Source: Cryptosporangium minutisporangium (GTDB lineage: Bacteria > Actinomycetota > Actinomycetes > Mycobacteriales > Cryptosporangiaceae). Taken from it: DNA of 64,000 bases. The DNA lies in the NCBI RefSeq assembly GCF_039536245.1, contig NZ_BAAAYN010000044.1, positions 62,001 through 126,000 of the forward strand, in the 5' to 3' direction. This document shows, one piece after another, positions 17,918 to 26,930 of this stretch. The notes beneath the pieces were generated by a model that saw nothing but the letters and a program-made list of their open reading frames with translations, did no database searches and was not told the origin of the DNA. The position numbers were made by a program, and so were the translations under genes. Every line of letters begins with the position of its first letter. Within the stretch, counting starts at the first letter, position 1.

Positions 17918-19327
17918 TCAGCCCTTGACGCTGATCTCCGAGATCGCGACCTGGTACTTGCCGCTCGAGTTCGTCCCGGTGTCGGTCAGCCAGAGCACGA
18001 GGAACGGCGTGTTCACCGGCTTGTCGAAGGTCACCGTGGTGGCGTCGGACGACGCGGTCTGCGACGGGCTGACCACCTTGTACGGGTTGATGTCCCGCGG
18101 CTGGGAGGAAGGCTGGTCGGTGCCGGCCCGCAGCTCGAACGTCGCCCCCGGGTGATCGAACGCGATCGTGACGCTGGAGACCTGCTGGGCGCCACCCAGG
18201 TCGAGAACGAGACCCAGACCGGGCTTGAGCTGGGCGAACTGCGTCCCGTTGTATTGGTCGGTCTTCCAGATCGTGTCCGCTTTGCCGTCGATCGCGTTGT
18301 CGACGTTTCGGTCCTCGGCGAAGTCGCCGTTCGGCGGGTCGAGCAACGTCGCGCGGACGACCTTCACCGGACCGGCCTGCTGGGCGGGGGCAGACGAGGA
18401 CGGGCCGGACGACGGGCCGGCGTCGCCGCCGCCGCCGAAGTCGGGCAGGCCCAGCGCTGCGACGCCGATGACCACGCCGAGGACGACCAGCACGCCGACG
18501 ACCAGCACGCCGATCCGCGTCCACCGCGGGCCGCTGGTGGCCGGTTCCGGCGCGAGTACGGCCAGCGCGCTCAGCGCCGGGTCGGCGACGTCGTAGCGGC
18601 GCAGTTCGCTCGCGAGATCCGCGGCCGTGGGCGGCGGAACCGCGGGGTCGAGCAGGTCCATGGTCAGCGCGTCGAGGTAGCCGGGTATCCCGGCCCTGAC
18701 CTGCCGCGGGGAGCACATCCGCCCGTCGACCCGGGTGGCGTCCGGCAGACCGGTGCGGTGGGGCGGCAGGACGTCGGGCCACTGACCGGTCAGGCCCGCG
18801 TAGAGCAGGCCACCGAGCGCCCGGATGTCGGCCGGCTGCTGGCCGGGCCCGCCCAGGTGCAGATCGACGAGCGTCACCCCGTCGTCGTTGCCGATCAGGA
18901 CCGTCGACGGCGTGAGGTTGCCGTGGGCGTGACCGGTGGCGTGGATACCGGCGAGCGCGTCGGCGGTGTTCCGGACGAGCGCGGCGGCTCGCGCCGGGTG
19001 CAGCGGACCCTGGGCCAGCGTGTCGTAGAGAGTCTGTCCGTTGACCCACTCCCGGACGACGTAGGCGCGCGGCCCTTCGTCGACGGCGTCGTAGACCCCG
19101 ATCACGGACGGGTGGACGATGCGGCCCGCGGCGACCGCCTCGGCGATCATCTGCTCGGCTGCTTCCCCGCCGGGGACCCGCAGCTCGATCGAGACCGTGC
19201 GGTTGAGCAGATTGTCGGTGCCTCGCCAGAGCGCGTGACCGGACGCCGCATCGGCGTACAGCGCTTCTTCCAGCCGATACCGGCCCGCCAGCACTTCACC
19301 CTGAACGGGCGCGCCGACCTGTGTCAC
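17918..19327 (-). CDS. MurJ-associated membrane pseudokinase with extracellular lectin-like domain
   Basis: 469 residues. The N-terminal 260 residues have a Ser/Thr kinase fold but are catalytically broken: the HRD motif is replaced (HATGHAHGNLTPS), DFG becomes VDLHLG, and the ATP lysine region reads TVSIELRV. One membrane helix (about 275-295, IGVLVVGVLVVLGVVIGVAAL), a Gly/Ser/Pro linker, then a discoidin-like beta domain (about 330-469, with DNAIDGKADTIWKT). In M. tuberculosis an equivalent pseudokinase plus extracellular domain is fused to MurJ (Rv3910) and recruits FhaA. Here it is a separate protein, between sigM and an NlpC/P60 gene. Confidence 0.88.
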   Translation of the reverse strand: MTQVGAPVQGEVLAGRYRLEEALYADAASGHALWRGTDNLLNRTVSIELRVPGGEAAEQMIAEAVAAGRIVHPSVIGVYDAVDEGPRAYVVREWVNGQTLYDTLAQGPLHPARAAALVRNTADALAGIHATGHAHGNLTPSTVLIGNDDGVTLVDLHLGGPGQQPADIRALGGLLYAGLTGQWPDVLPPHRTGLPDATRVDGRMCSPRQVRAGIPGYLDALTMDLLDPAVPPPTAADLASELRRYDVADPALSALAVLAPEPATSGPRWTRIGVLVVGVLVVLGVVIGVAALGLPDFGGGGDAGPSSGPSSSAPAQQAGPVKVVRATLLDPPNGDFAEDRNVDNAIDGKADTIWKTDQYNGTQFAQLKPGLGLVLDLGGAQQVSSVTIAFDHPGATFELRAGTDQPSSQPRDINPYKVVSPSQTASSDATTVTFDKPVNTPFLVLWLTDTGTNSSGKYQVAISEISVKG

Positions 19328-19595
19328 AACCCGCCCTCCCGCAGTATCGACCGCTCCGTCCTCAGGGTAGGCCGTGCGGCGGCTACTGGGGACAGGTCCA
19401 TCCTGCCTGTTCCGGCGCGTCGGACGCCACTGGATGAACAGCTCTCATAGGGAGCTAGTGGTCTCGGGCGTCAAGGTATCGCGGCGGCGCACGTTCGGCG
19501 CACCTGTGCCTGGCGTTCGCCAACCGGGTGTCGCAGCAGTTCACGAAGGTTTTGTGCGGCTGCCCGGCGTCCGAAGAAGTAGTTGTGGGGAACCG
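19328..19595. other. Pseudokinase upstream region, no gene seen
   Basis: About 270 bases between the NlpC/P60 terminator and the pseudokinase start. Expected to hold the promoter of the pseudokinase-sigM-anti-sigma run. No clear motif by eye. Confidence 0.45.
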
Positions 19596-19636
19596 ACGAG
19601 GGACGGTCAGGTGCGGCGCACCCAACCGTCCCTCGT
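19596..19636 (-). terminator. Terminator after the NlpC/P60 gene
   Basis: 12-bp stem ACGAGGGACGGT and complement enclosing a second 5-bp hairpin (GGTGC/GCACC), 32 bases past the stop. It separates this gene from the pseudokinase operon. Confidence 0.8.
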
Positions 19637-19667
19637 AGTCGATCCGAGATTCAGCGTGTCATCCGAC

Positions 19668-20540
19668 TCAGACGAGACGGCGGACGACGTACCGGTTGCT
19701 CCAGATCTTCCGCTTCGCCACCGGCTGCCCGGCGGTCGACGCGTCCCACATGTAGTTCCCGCCGGCGTAGATGCCGGCGTGCGAGTAGCGGCCACCGCCG
19801 CCGAACAGGATCAGGTCGCCGGGCTGCTTGGCCGACTTGCTGACCCCCCGGCCGTAGCGCGCCTGCTGCGTCGCGCTGTGCGGCAGGCTCTTGCCGAACT
19901 GACGGTAGACGTACTGCGTGAGGCCCGAGCAGTCGAACGAGTTCGGACCGGCCGCACCGAAGCGGTACGGCTTGCCTGCCTGCCGGGAGGCGGCCCTGAC
20001 GACCGCTGACCCGTTGGACTTGGCACGGATGTGGTGGTTGGGCGAGAGCGTCTTCTGCGTGCCGTTCACGTAGAGCACGACGCGCCAGTTGGAGGTCCCG
20101 CCGATCGTGACGCGCCACTCCAACTGACCGGAGGGCCGCGCCTTCTTCGTGCTCACCGTCCGCCAGCCCTTGCTGGACTGGTACTGCAGGGAGAACGACT
20201 TGTAGGCGGCGGGCTTGCCGTTCACCGAACCGATCGCGTGCAGCGTGGCCTTCGATCCGGTGGTGACCGAGGTGGCGCCGGAGAGCTTGGCAGCTGCGGG
20301 AACAGCGGCTGCTGCCGGAGCGGCGACACCGATCAGTCCGGCGCCGAGCGACCCTGCGAGGACGCCGGCCAGTGCGGTGGTCCGCAGCGTCGCGCGTCGG
20401 GTGACAGCGCGGTGCTTCGGAGTTGAGGTTGCGCGGTGGCGAGCACCGCCGGTGTTTTTGCTCGCGTACGAACCGTTTTGAGACGTTGTCTCAGTACGTT
20501 CGTACTGGTTCGCGGGCAGGGCACACCGAGGGGAATGCAC
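19668..20540 (-). CDS. Secreted NlpC/P60 cell-wall endopeptidase
   Basis: About 290 residues. The signal sequence follows a long basic N-region (TRRATLRTTALAGVLAGSLGAGL...APAAAAVP). A beta-rich domain (about 90-180) precedes the C-terminal NlpC/P60 domain with catalytic Cys in FDCSGLTQYVY, His in YSHAGIY and a typical GDLILFGGG. Such enzymes cut the peptide stems of peptidoglycan. The start is uncertain: GTG 20540 is used because an ATG 24 bases upstream lies inside the riboswitch 3' end, but spacing from GGAAGGA (about 15) is long. It is controlled by the c-di-AMP riboswitch just upstream. Confidence 0.85.
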   Translation of the reverse strand: MHSPRCALPANQYERTETTSQNGSYASKNTGGARHRATSTPKHRAVTRRATLRTTALAGVLAGSLGAGLIGVAAPAAAAVPAAAKLSGATSVTTGSKATLHAIGSVNGKPAAYKSFSLQYQSSKGWRTVSTKKARPSGQLEWRVTIGGTSNWRVVLYVNGTQKTLSPNHHIRAKSNGSAVVRAASRQAGKPYRFGAAGPNSFDCSGLTQYVYRQFGKSLPHSATQQARYGRGVSKSAKQPGDLILFGGGGRYSHAGIYAGGNYMWDASTAGQPVAKRKIWSNRYVVRRLV

Positions 20541-20562
20541 CGTATGCAAGGAGAGTCCTTCC

Positions 20563-20735
20563 ATGCACGCCTACGAGGTGAGCTGTCGGGTTCGGGCGGG
20601 AAGGTTTAGTGCCCGGCCGCGCGCTGCGCGGCTTCACCCCAAGGGATCGCGCCGGATCTGATCTCCGGCGACCCCACGTACCTGTGGGTCCCCCGCCCCT
20701 GTCCAATTGGTTGGCTACTCGGAGGGACACCGCGG
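20563..20735 (-). promoter_or_regulatory. c-di-AMP riboswitch (ydaO-yuaA type)
   Basis: On the minus strand, in order, the leader carries the blocks typical of the actinobacterial ydaO motif: GGGGCGGGGGACCCA, then GGGGTGAAGC, an AAACCTTCCCGCC segment, CCGAACCCGACAGCTC, ACCTCGTAGGCG, and GGAAGGA. The family binds cyclic di-AMP and usually switches off cell-wall hydrolase genes; here it sits directly before the NlpC/P60 endopeptidase. The 5' boundary is approximate. Evidence is motif recognition only; covariance scoring was not possible. Confidence 0.85.
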
Positions 20736-21128
20736 ATGTCGTGGACAGGGCTCGGCGTGGCGAATCCTGCGGTGTGCGCGGCGTGGCTGCCGCGACAGTT
20801 GCCGCGAAGAACTGAACCTGCGCTCCGTGGGAGTTGCCAGTGCTTTGCGACGTGCATCACAGTCAAAGTGAGAAGTTTTTACCACTTCACACCGTTTTCA
20901 CGCACGACCGGGTGGGTTCCTCGGCGCGTCGTGAGTCGGTCACATCCAGATGTTCAGGGTGTTGCGGGTTGGGAAATTGAACTGGACGAACAGCCGACAA
21001 CCTCACTTGGCGTAGTCGCGCTTTCGGGGTGTGGAGTGACCGTGGATCGACCGTACCTGCGGCGTGGCCTTTCTCACGTTATTCCTCGGCGGATGTGGAT
21101 AACCCTGCGTGATTGGCCGTCGAGCGCA
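20736..21128. other. Leader/promoter region of the NlpC/P60 gene, with a DnaA box
   Basis: About 390 bases containing the promoter of the riboswitch-controlled gene. GC content is lower than around it. No gene seen. A perfect TTATCCACA box on the minus strand lies at 21093-21101. Confidence 0.5.
21093..21101 (-). promoter_or_regulatory. Isolated DnaA box (perfect TTATCCACA)
   Basis: TGTGGATAA on plus, exact complement of the general bacterial DnaA box. No second close box is seen within 200 bases, so function is uncertain. Confidence 0.4.
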
Positions 21129-21231
21129 TTTTCGGGAAGATCGCCGCTGCGGAGCCCGTGCGAGGGCCGGGCGACGTGGTCTTCCCGAAAAACCGCCTGC
21201 GCGGGGCTCGTATGAGGTGGTCTTCCCGAAA
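21129..21231 (-). terminator. Inverted and direct repeats after murJ
   Basis: TTTTCGGGAAGA (21129-21140) is complementary to TCTTCCCGAAAA (21180-21191). The latter is repeated directly as GTGGTCTTCCCGAAA at 21176-21190 and 21217-21231. Just beyond the murJ stop, it can form a 12-bp stem with a long loop; probably a terminator, though the direct copy is odd. Confidence 0.5.
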
Positions 21232-21250
21232 TCCGTGGGATGCGGGGCGG

Positions 21251-23275
21251 TCAGCGGCCGGGTAGGCGGCGCTTGACGGTGTTCGCGAACTCGACGACCT
21301 CGGGGACGCGCAAGCGGAGTGCCACCACGGCGTAGACACCGACCAGCACCAGGCCGCCGACGACGAGCGAGACGAACGCGCCGGCCTTACCGATGCCCAG
21401 CACGCTCTGAATGCCGTAGGCGACCGCCCAGCTGAGCAGACCGGCCACCACCGCGGCTACGCCCAGTCGAGTGATCGTCCGGGTCACCGAGAGCGTGTCG
21501 AGCCCGCCCAGGCGTCGCTTGAGCAGGCGCCCGGAGATCAGTACGGCGACGATGTACGAGACCGTGTTGCCGCACTGCAGTCCGACGACGATCCACTCGG
21601 TCGGCACCCAGAGGAATACGCCCAGGTCGAACAGCAGCTTCGCGACGACGACCGGGATGTTCAGCAGGGCCGGCGTCTTCGTGTCGCGCAGCGCGTAGAA
21701 CGCGAAGATCTGCATCTGGCTGATCGCGAACGGCACCAGGCCGATCCCTGCGGCCATCGTCGCGTAGCCGGTGCTGATCGCCTCGTCCTGGGTGAAGTTG
21801 CCCCAGCGGAACGCGGTCACCGCCAGCGGGATACCGAGCACCAGGTACGCCGCGGTCGCCGGCACCAGGACCACCGAGGAGAGCCGGGCACCGAGCGAGA
21901 GGTTCCGGGTCACCTCGCCGAAGTCCCGGTCGGCGGCCGCCGCGCTCATCCGGGGCAGCAGGGCGGTCAGGATGCTCACCGCGACGATGCCGTGCACCAT
22001 CATGAAGAGCAGGAAAGCGTTGTTGTGGATGATCGGTCCCGGGCCGCCGCGGTTACCGGCCCAGTTGGCGATCTTGATCACCGGGATCAGGCCCAGCTGG
22101 CTGACGCCGACGTAGACGAACATCCAGGCCCCGAGCCGCCTGGCCTCCCCGAGGCCCGATCCGCGCAGATCGAACCGCCACTTCCAGCGGAAGCCGACCT
22201 TGCGGAGCGACGGCCAGAGCGCGAAGGCCTGCAGGACGATGCCGAGGGTCGTGCCGATGCCGAGCACGGCCACCTGGGCGCCGGTGATCGTCGACGGGGT
22301 GAGCGTCGCCGGACCGGGCAGCAACAGGAACACCGCGGCAGTGACGATCACCGTGATGTTGTTGAGGATCGGCGCCCAGGCCGGGGCCGCGAACTCGTTA
22401 CGGGTGTTGAGAACCGCGCCCAGCAGCGCGGACAGCCCGTAGAAGAAGATCTCGGGGAGAAGAAGGTAGGCCAGCGTCGTCGTGAGCTGCCGGCTGGCGG
22501 ACGTCGTCTCCTCGTCGGCGAAGAACGCAGTCAGCAACGGCGCGGAGAGCAGCGCGAGCGCTGTCGCCGCGGCCAGTAGCAGGGTCGCGGCGGTCAGCAG
22601 CCGGTGCGTGAACGCCTCGCCGCCGTCGGCGTCCCGTTTCTTGGCGGCGACGAGCAGCGGAACGACGACGCTGGTGAGGATGCCGCCGAGCAGGAGCTCG
22701 TACAGCATGTTCGGCAGCGTGTTCGCGACCTGGTACGCGTTGCCGACCAGGCCGCCGCCGATCGCGGCACCGATCGCCGCGGTGCGGATGAAGCCGGTCG
22801 CCCGTGAGAGCAGGCTGAACATCGCCATGACGCCGCTGGAGCGAGCGACGCTCGGTGCGCCGTCGTCCCCGTTCGACGCGGGGGGAGGCGGCGGCCCGCC
22901 GGGTCCGGCCGGGCCGCCGGGACCAGCGTCGGCACCGGGAACACCGCTGGGGCCATTCGTCCCGCCGACGCGCGCCACGCCGCGGGGCGGCGGGAGGTTC
23001 GTCGGAGACGTCGTGGGGCCGCCGGGGAACGGGATCGAGCCGGTGTCGTCGAAGGACGGGACGCTCGGTCCGCCGGTCGGCGTCCCCAGGACCGGAGCGC
23101 CGACCGGAGGCAGCATCGCGGTCGGGTCGTCGGTCGGCATCACCACGGTGGCGTCCTGATCGAAGCGATCGGAGCGCGAACGCCGCAGATCGAAGTCAGG
23201 CTGCTCGGGCCGGGGCCCGGAGGGATGGGGGCGCGGGCGCCCGTGTTCGAAGTCGGGCGGCTCGGGCCGGGTCAC
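21251..23275 (-). CDS. murJ: Lipid II flippase MurJ (MviN)
   Basis: 674 residues. The N-terminal ~135 residues are proline-rich and cytoplasmic (no membrane segment), then about 14 membrane helices of the MATE-like MurJ fold. Family signatures: [47 protein letters not shown] and [14 protein letters not shown]. It moves lipid II across the membrane for wall synthesis. The GTG start overlaps the NUDIX stop (GTGA); a far longer open frame upstream is a shadow of pcnA. Unlike Rv3910 it has no C-terminal pseudokinase; that domain is encoded separately at 17918-19327. Confidence 0.94.
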   Translation of the reverse strand: MTRPEPPDFEHGRPRPHPSGPRPEQPDFDLRRSRSDRFDQDATVVMPTDDPTAMLPPVGAPVLGTPTGGPSVPSFDDTGSIPFPGGPTTSPTNLPPPRGVARVGGTNGPSGVPGADAGPGGPAGPGGPPPPPASNGDDGAPSVARSSGVMAMFSLLSRATGFIRTAAIGAAIGGGLVGNAYQVANTLPNMLYELLLGGILTSVVVPLLVAAKKRDADGGEAFTHRLLTAATLLLAAATALALLSAPLLTAFFADEETTSASRQLTTTLAYLLLPEIFFYGLSALLGAVLNTRNEFAAPAWAPILNNITVIVTAAVFLLLPGPATLTPSTITGAQVAVLGIGTTLGIVLQAFALWPSLRKVGFRWKWRFDLRGSGLGEARRLGAWMFVYVGVSQLGLIPVIKIANWAGNRGGPGPIIHNNAFLLFMMVHGIVAVSILTALLPRMSAAAADRDFGEVTRNLSLGARLSSVVLVPATAAYLVLGIPLAVTAFRWGNFTQDEAISTGYATMAAGIGLVPFAISQMQIFAFYALRDTKTPALLNIPVVVAKLLFDLGVFLWVPTEWIVVGLQCGNTVSYIVAVLISGRLLKRRLGGLDTLSVTRTITRLGVAAVVAGLLSWAVAYGIQSVLGIGKAGAFVSLVVGGLVLVGVYAVVALRLRVPEVVEFANTVKRRLPGR

Positions 23276-23751
23276 GCGGGGTGCTCGAGCAGGTCGGGTA
23301 CCCGCGCGATGAGCTTCCGCTCGTCCGGGTAGGCCAGCCGGTCGGGGATCTCGCTGAGCGGGACCCAGGCCACCTCGGTCACCTCCACGTCGGCGTCGGA
23401 AAGCACTCCGGCCACCGCATCCAGGAGGAAGTGATGCACGGTCTTGTGAATGCGACGGCCCTCGAACACGAACCAGTAGTCGACCGTACCGAGTGCCGCC
23501 AGCACGTCGCCGACGATGCCGGTCTCCTCGGCCACCTCGCGGGCTGCCGTCTGCTCGAGCGTCTCGCCGGCCTCGACGTGGCCCTTCGGCAGCGACCAGA
23601 GCAGGCGACCCCGACGGTCGAGCTTTCCGATCAGCGCACCCTCGAGGTGCCTGCCGTCGCCCTGGACGACGAGCCCGCCTGCGGAGACTTCTTCGACCCG
23701 TCGCAGCCGCCCGGGACCCCCGGGCCGACGCGGGGAGCTTCGGCGGGCCAT
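23272..23751 (-). CDS. NUDIX hydrolase (MutT4-like)
   Basis: 159 residues. Complete NUDIX box [23 protein letters not shown] split as G-x5-E-x7-REVAEETGI around residues 65-87. A basic N-terminus ([12 protein letters not shown]) precedes it. The gene corresponds in position to mutT4 (Rv3908), divergent from pcnA and followed by the murJ locus, and is translationally coupled to murJ. Likely cleaves nucleotide diphosphate derivatives; substrate unknown. The ATG has no good ribosome-binding site, so expression may be leaderless. Confidence 0.88.
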   Translation of the reverse strand: MARRSSPRRPGGPGRLRRVEEVSAGGLVVQGDGRHLEGALIGKLDRRGRLLWSLPKGHVEAGETLEQTAAREVAEETGIVGDVLAALGTVDYWFVFEGRRIHKTVHHFLLDAVAGVLSDADVEVTEVAWVPLSEIPDRLAYPDERKLIARVPDLLEHPA

Positions 23752-24007
23752 GAAACTGACGATAGCGCCCGCGTCGGGTAAACGCCGTGAGGCCGTCCAG
23801 GGACCGGTTTGTTGCTCCTGGCGCCGGTGCAACACTCGGTGAGCGGGTGTGATAGAGGCGGCCATCGACGCCGGAAACGGGTGCGCCAACGCAACCGACC
23901 AGTGGATAGGGTTCACCTCCGTGGCCCACCGACCCACTGCCGGATCCTCGGGAGACGAGCGGGCGGCCACCGATCCCCCAACCGTCGCCTCCGATACTGG
24001 TCTTACT

Positions 24008-25468
24008 GTGTCTCCTATCGCACCTACTTCCCTGACCGCCGCGCAGCAGAGCGCCGTCGCCGAGTTGCTCCGGGTCTCCCCGGTCGCCGACGACCTGGGT
24101 CGCCGATTCCAAGCCGCCGGCCACGAGCTGTACCTCGTCGGTGGCTCGGTGCGGGACGCCCTGCTCGGCCGACTCGGGGACGACCTCGACTTCTGCACCG
24201 ACGCCCGCCCCCAGCAGGTGCTGGACCTCCTCAAGGGCTGGGCGGAGGCAACCTGGACGACCGGGATCGAGTTCGGCACGGTCGGGGCAGCCCGCCGCGG
24301 CCTCCGCCTGGAGATCACCACCTACCGCGCCGAGGCCTACGACCGGCAGAGCCGCAACCCGGTGGTCCAGTACGGCGACACGCTCGCCGACGACTTGGTG
24401 CGGCGTGACTTCGCGGTCAACGCGATGGCGGTCGGCCTGCCCGGCCACCGGTTCGTCGACCTGCACGGCGGTCTGGAAGACCTGGCTTCCCGCACACTGC
24501 GGACGCCCGGCACGCCGCAGGACTCGTTCGCCGACGATCCGCTGCGGATGCTGCGCGCGGCACGGTTCGCGTCGCAGTTGCAGTTCGAGGTGGCGCCCGA
24601 GGTGGTCGCCGCGATGACCGAGATGGCCGACCAGATCACCCGGATCACGGCCGAGCGGGTCCGGGACGAGCTCACCAAGCTGATCTGCGGCGCCGACCCG
24701 GTCACCGGGCTCCGGCTGCTCGTCGATACCGGGTTGGCCACGCACGTGCTGCCCGAGCTGCCGAACATGCGGATGGAGATCGACGAGCACGCCCAGCACA
24801 AGGACGTCTACGAGCACACGCTGACCGTGCTGCGGCAGGCGATCGACCTGGAGACGGACGGGCCGGACTTCGTGCTGCGGATGGCCGCGCTCCTGCACGA
24901 CATCGGCAAGCCCGCGACCCGGGAGATCCAGGCTGGCGGCGGAGTCAGCTTCCACCACCACGAGGTGGTGGGTGCCAAGATGACTCGCCGCCGGATGAAG
25001 GCGCTCCGGTACCCGAAGGACGTCACCGAGCAGGTCGCGACCCTGGTCTTCCTGCACCTGCGATTCCACGGCTACGGACGCGGCGAGTGGACCGACTCGG
25101 CCGTGCGGCGGTACGTCACCGACGCCGGCGACCTGCTCCCTCGCCTGCACCGCCTGGTCCGGTCGGACTGCACGACCCGGAACAAGCGGCGGGCGGCCGC
25201 ACTGGCCCGCTCCTACGACACGCTGGAGGAGCGGATCGCCCGGCTGCAGGCCGAGGAGGATCTCGCGCGGATCCGTCCGGACCTGGACGGCAACGCGATC
25301 ATGGAGCTGCTCGGCGTCCCGCCCGGCCCGATCGTGGGGAAGGCGTGGAAGCACCTCAAGGAGGTGCGCCTCGACCGTGGTCAGCTCAGCCGCGAAGACG
25401 CCGAAGCCGAGCTCTTCCGCTGGGCCGCCGAGAACGGGATTGATGCGGCTCGCCCAGAACAACGCTGA
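24008..25468 (+). CDS. pcnA: CCA tRNA nucleotidyltransferase / poly(A) polymerase family
   Basis: 486 residues from GTG 24008. Nucleotidyltransferase motif [24 protein letters not shown] (GG..RD and the D-x-D pair, about 35-60), [10 protein letters not shown], the arm [13 protein letters not shown], and a C-terminal HD domain (LLHDIGKP...[11 protein letters not shown]). It adds or repairs the CCA end of tRNAs. Alternative GTG 23921 would add 29 residues; the shorter form matches other actinobacterial N-termini (..[16 protein letters not shown]). Divergent from the NUDIX gene, as in Mycobacterium and Streptomyces. Confidence 0.9.
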   Translation: MSPIAPTSLTAAQQSAVAELLRVSPVADDLGRRFQAAGHELYLVGGSVRDALLGRLGDDLDFCTDARPQQVLDLLKGWAEATWTTGIEFGTVGAARRGLRLEITTYRAEAYDRQSRNPVVQYGDTLADDLVRRDFAVNAMAVGLPGHRFVDLHGGLEDLASRTLRTPGTPQDSFADDPLRMLRAARFASQLQFEVAPEVVAAMTEMADQITRITAERVRDELTKLICGADPVTGLRLLVDTGLATHVLPELPNMRMEIDEHAQHKDVYEHTLTVLRQAIDLETDGPDFVLRMAALLHDIGKPATREIQAGGGVSFHHHEVVGAKMTRRRMKALRYPKDVTEQVATLVFLHLRFHGYGRGEWTDSAVRRYVTDAGDLLPRLHRLVRSDCTTRNKRRAAALARSYDTLEERIARLQAEEDLARIRPDLDGNAIMELLGVPPGPIVGKAWKHLKEVRLDRGQLSREDAEAELFRWAAENGIDAARPEQR

Positions 25469-25478
25469 GGCCTCCGGG

Positions 25479-26846
25479 TCAGTGCGACGCGCTCAGATCG
25501 TGGCGGGGACCGGAGTCCGGCTTTCCGCTCGACGGCGTCGCGACGCTGACCACGGCCCAGCCGTAGCGCGTCGTCCACCGGGCGACCCAGGCGGCGAGCA
25601 GCAGGTGCCCGGCTGCGACGCCGAGGAAGACCGGCCAGGAGCGTCCGGAGGTGGGCAGCCCGAAGGCTCCGATCAGCAGCCCGCTGACCACGCAGACGTT
25701 GAACAGCATGTCGTAGAGGGCGAAGACCCGGCCTCGGTAGACGTCGTCGACGTCGGACTGCACACCGGCGTCCACCAGGATCTTCACGCCTTGGCTCGCG
25801 AGGCCGGCGACCAGCGCGACCGCGACCACGGCCGGCGTCTCCGGCACCGCGACGACGACCGGCCAGGCGACCGCGCTGACGACCAGTAGGCCGGTCATCC
25901 ACGTGCGGCGGGAGATCCGGCGAACGATTCCCGGAGTGATCACCGCGGCCAGGAACGCCCCGAACCCGGTGGCGAGCACGACCTGGCCGAGCCCGGTGTC
26001 GCCGCCGGGAAACAGGTCCGAGCCGTCCAGGGTGTTCCGGTACAGCAGGAGCAGCGCCATCGTGGTGACGCCGAACGCGATACGTCCCAGGCCGACGGTG
26101 AGCAGCGCGTAGCCCGCCGCCCGACGCTCGGCGAGGTGCTGTGCGCCGGCGACCATCCCGCGCACCACCGACCGGAGTGTCTCCAGCCGTGCGGTCGGAT
26201 CGTCGTGGTCCGGGCCCAGGGCGGGCACCGGGAAGCGGCCCGCCAGCACGCCGGAGACGAGGTACGCGCCGGCGGCGACGAGGACGATCACGGCGTAGCC
26301 GACGTCTCCCGAGTCAACGATCGTGCGAAGTCCCACGGCGGCGCCGACGCCGATCGTGAGGACGACCGTCCCGGCGGTGGGGGACAGCGCGTTGGCCGTC
26401 ACCAGCTCGCGGTCGCGTGCGACGTGCGGCAGCCCGGCGGAGAGTCCGCCGAGGATGAACCGGTTGACCGCGACGGCGACCAGCGCGAGCAGGAGGAACG
26501 GCCAGGTGCGGCCGCCGGTCCAGAGCACGATGCTGACGCCGACCAACACCGCGGCTCGGGTGATGTTGGCCCAGAGCAGTACGTTCCGGCGCGGATGGCG
26601 GTCGATGAGGATTCCGGTGAACGGGCCGAGCAGTGAGTACGGCAGCAGCAGGATCGCGAAGCCCAGCGCGATCGCTACCGGTTCGGTCTGCCGGTCGGGG
26701 TTGAACAACACCGAGCCCGCGAGGGCGGCCTGAAAGACGCCGTCGCCGAACTGACCGGCGAGACGGACGCCGAACAGCCGCCGGAAGTCCGCTCGCCGCA
26801 GCAGTCCTCCGAGTTCCCGCCAGGCACTCGAGGACGGTGTGCTCAC
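25479..26846 (-). CDS. MFS transporter
   Basis: About 455 residues with 11-12 membrane helices. The loop after helix 2 carries a variant of the MFS A-motif (GPFTGILIDRHPRRNVLLW). The fold resembles the drug/enterobactin exporter groups. GTG 26846 is assumed; an upstream TTG at 26867 would add seven residues, and neither has a good Shine-Dalgarno. It converges on pcnA (10-base gap) and is divergent from a NUDIX gene. Substrate unknown. Confidence 0.8.
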   Translation of the reverse strand: MSTPSSSAWRELGGLLRRADFRRLFGVRLAGQFGDGVFQAALAGSVLFNPDRQTEPVAIALGFAILLLPYSLLGPFTGILIDRHPRRNVLLWANITRAAVLVGVSIVLWTGGRTWPFLLLALVAVAVNRFILGGLSAGLPHVARDRELVTANALSPTAGTVVLTIGVGAAVGLRTIVDSGDVGYAVIVLVAAGAYLVSGVLAGRFPVPALGPDHDDPTARLETLRSVVRGMVAGAQHLAERRAAGYALLTVGLGRIAFGVTTMALLLLYRNTLDGSDLFPGGDTGLGQVVLATGFGAFLAAVITPGIVRRISRRTWMTGLLVVSAVAWPVVVAVPETPAVVAVALVAGLASQGVKILVDAGVQSDVDDVYRGRVFALYDMLFNVCVVSGLLIGAFGLPTSGRSWPVFLGVAAGHLLLAAWVARWTTRYGWAVVSVATPSSGKPDSGPRHDLSASH

Positions 26847-26930
26847 GCCGCAAGGGTAGGTGAGCAATGTTCGGTTCCGGCCTGGCCGGGCCGATGTGGA
26901 AGCATGAAAGGACCGTTTCAGGGAGGCTCT

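Noticed and set aside
21251-25462. A 1403-residue minus-strand open frame covering murJ and the region of pcnA
   Set aside because: Only the last 674 residues are MurJ; the rest is antisense to pcnA and the NUDIX gene and has no homology. The GTG at 23275 overlapping the NUDIX stop is the sensible start.
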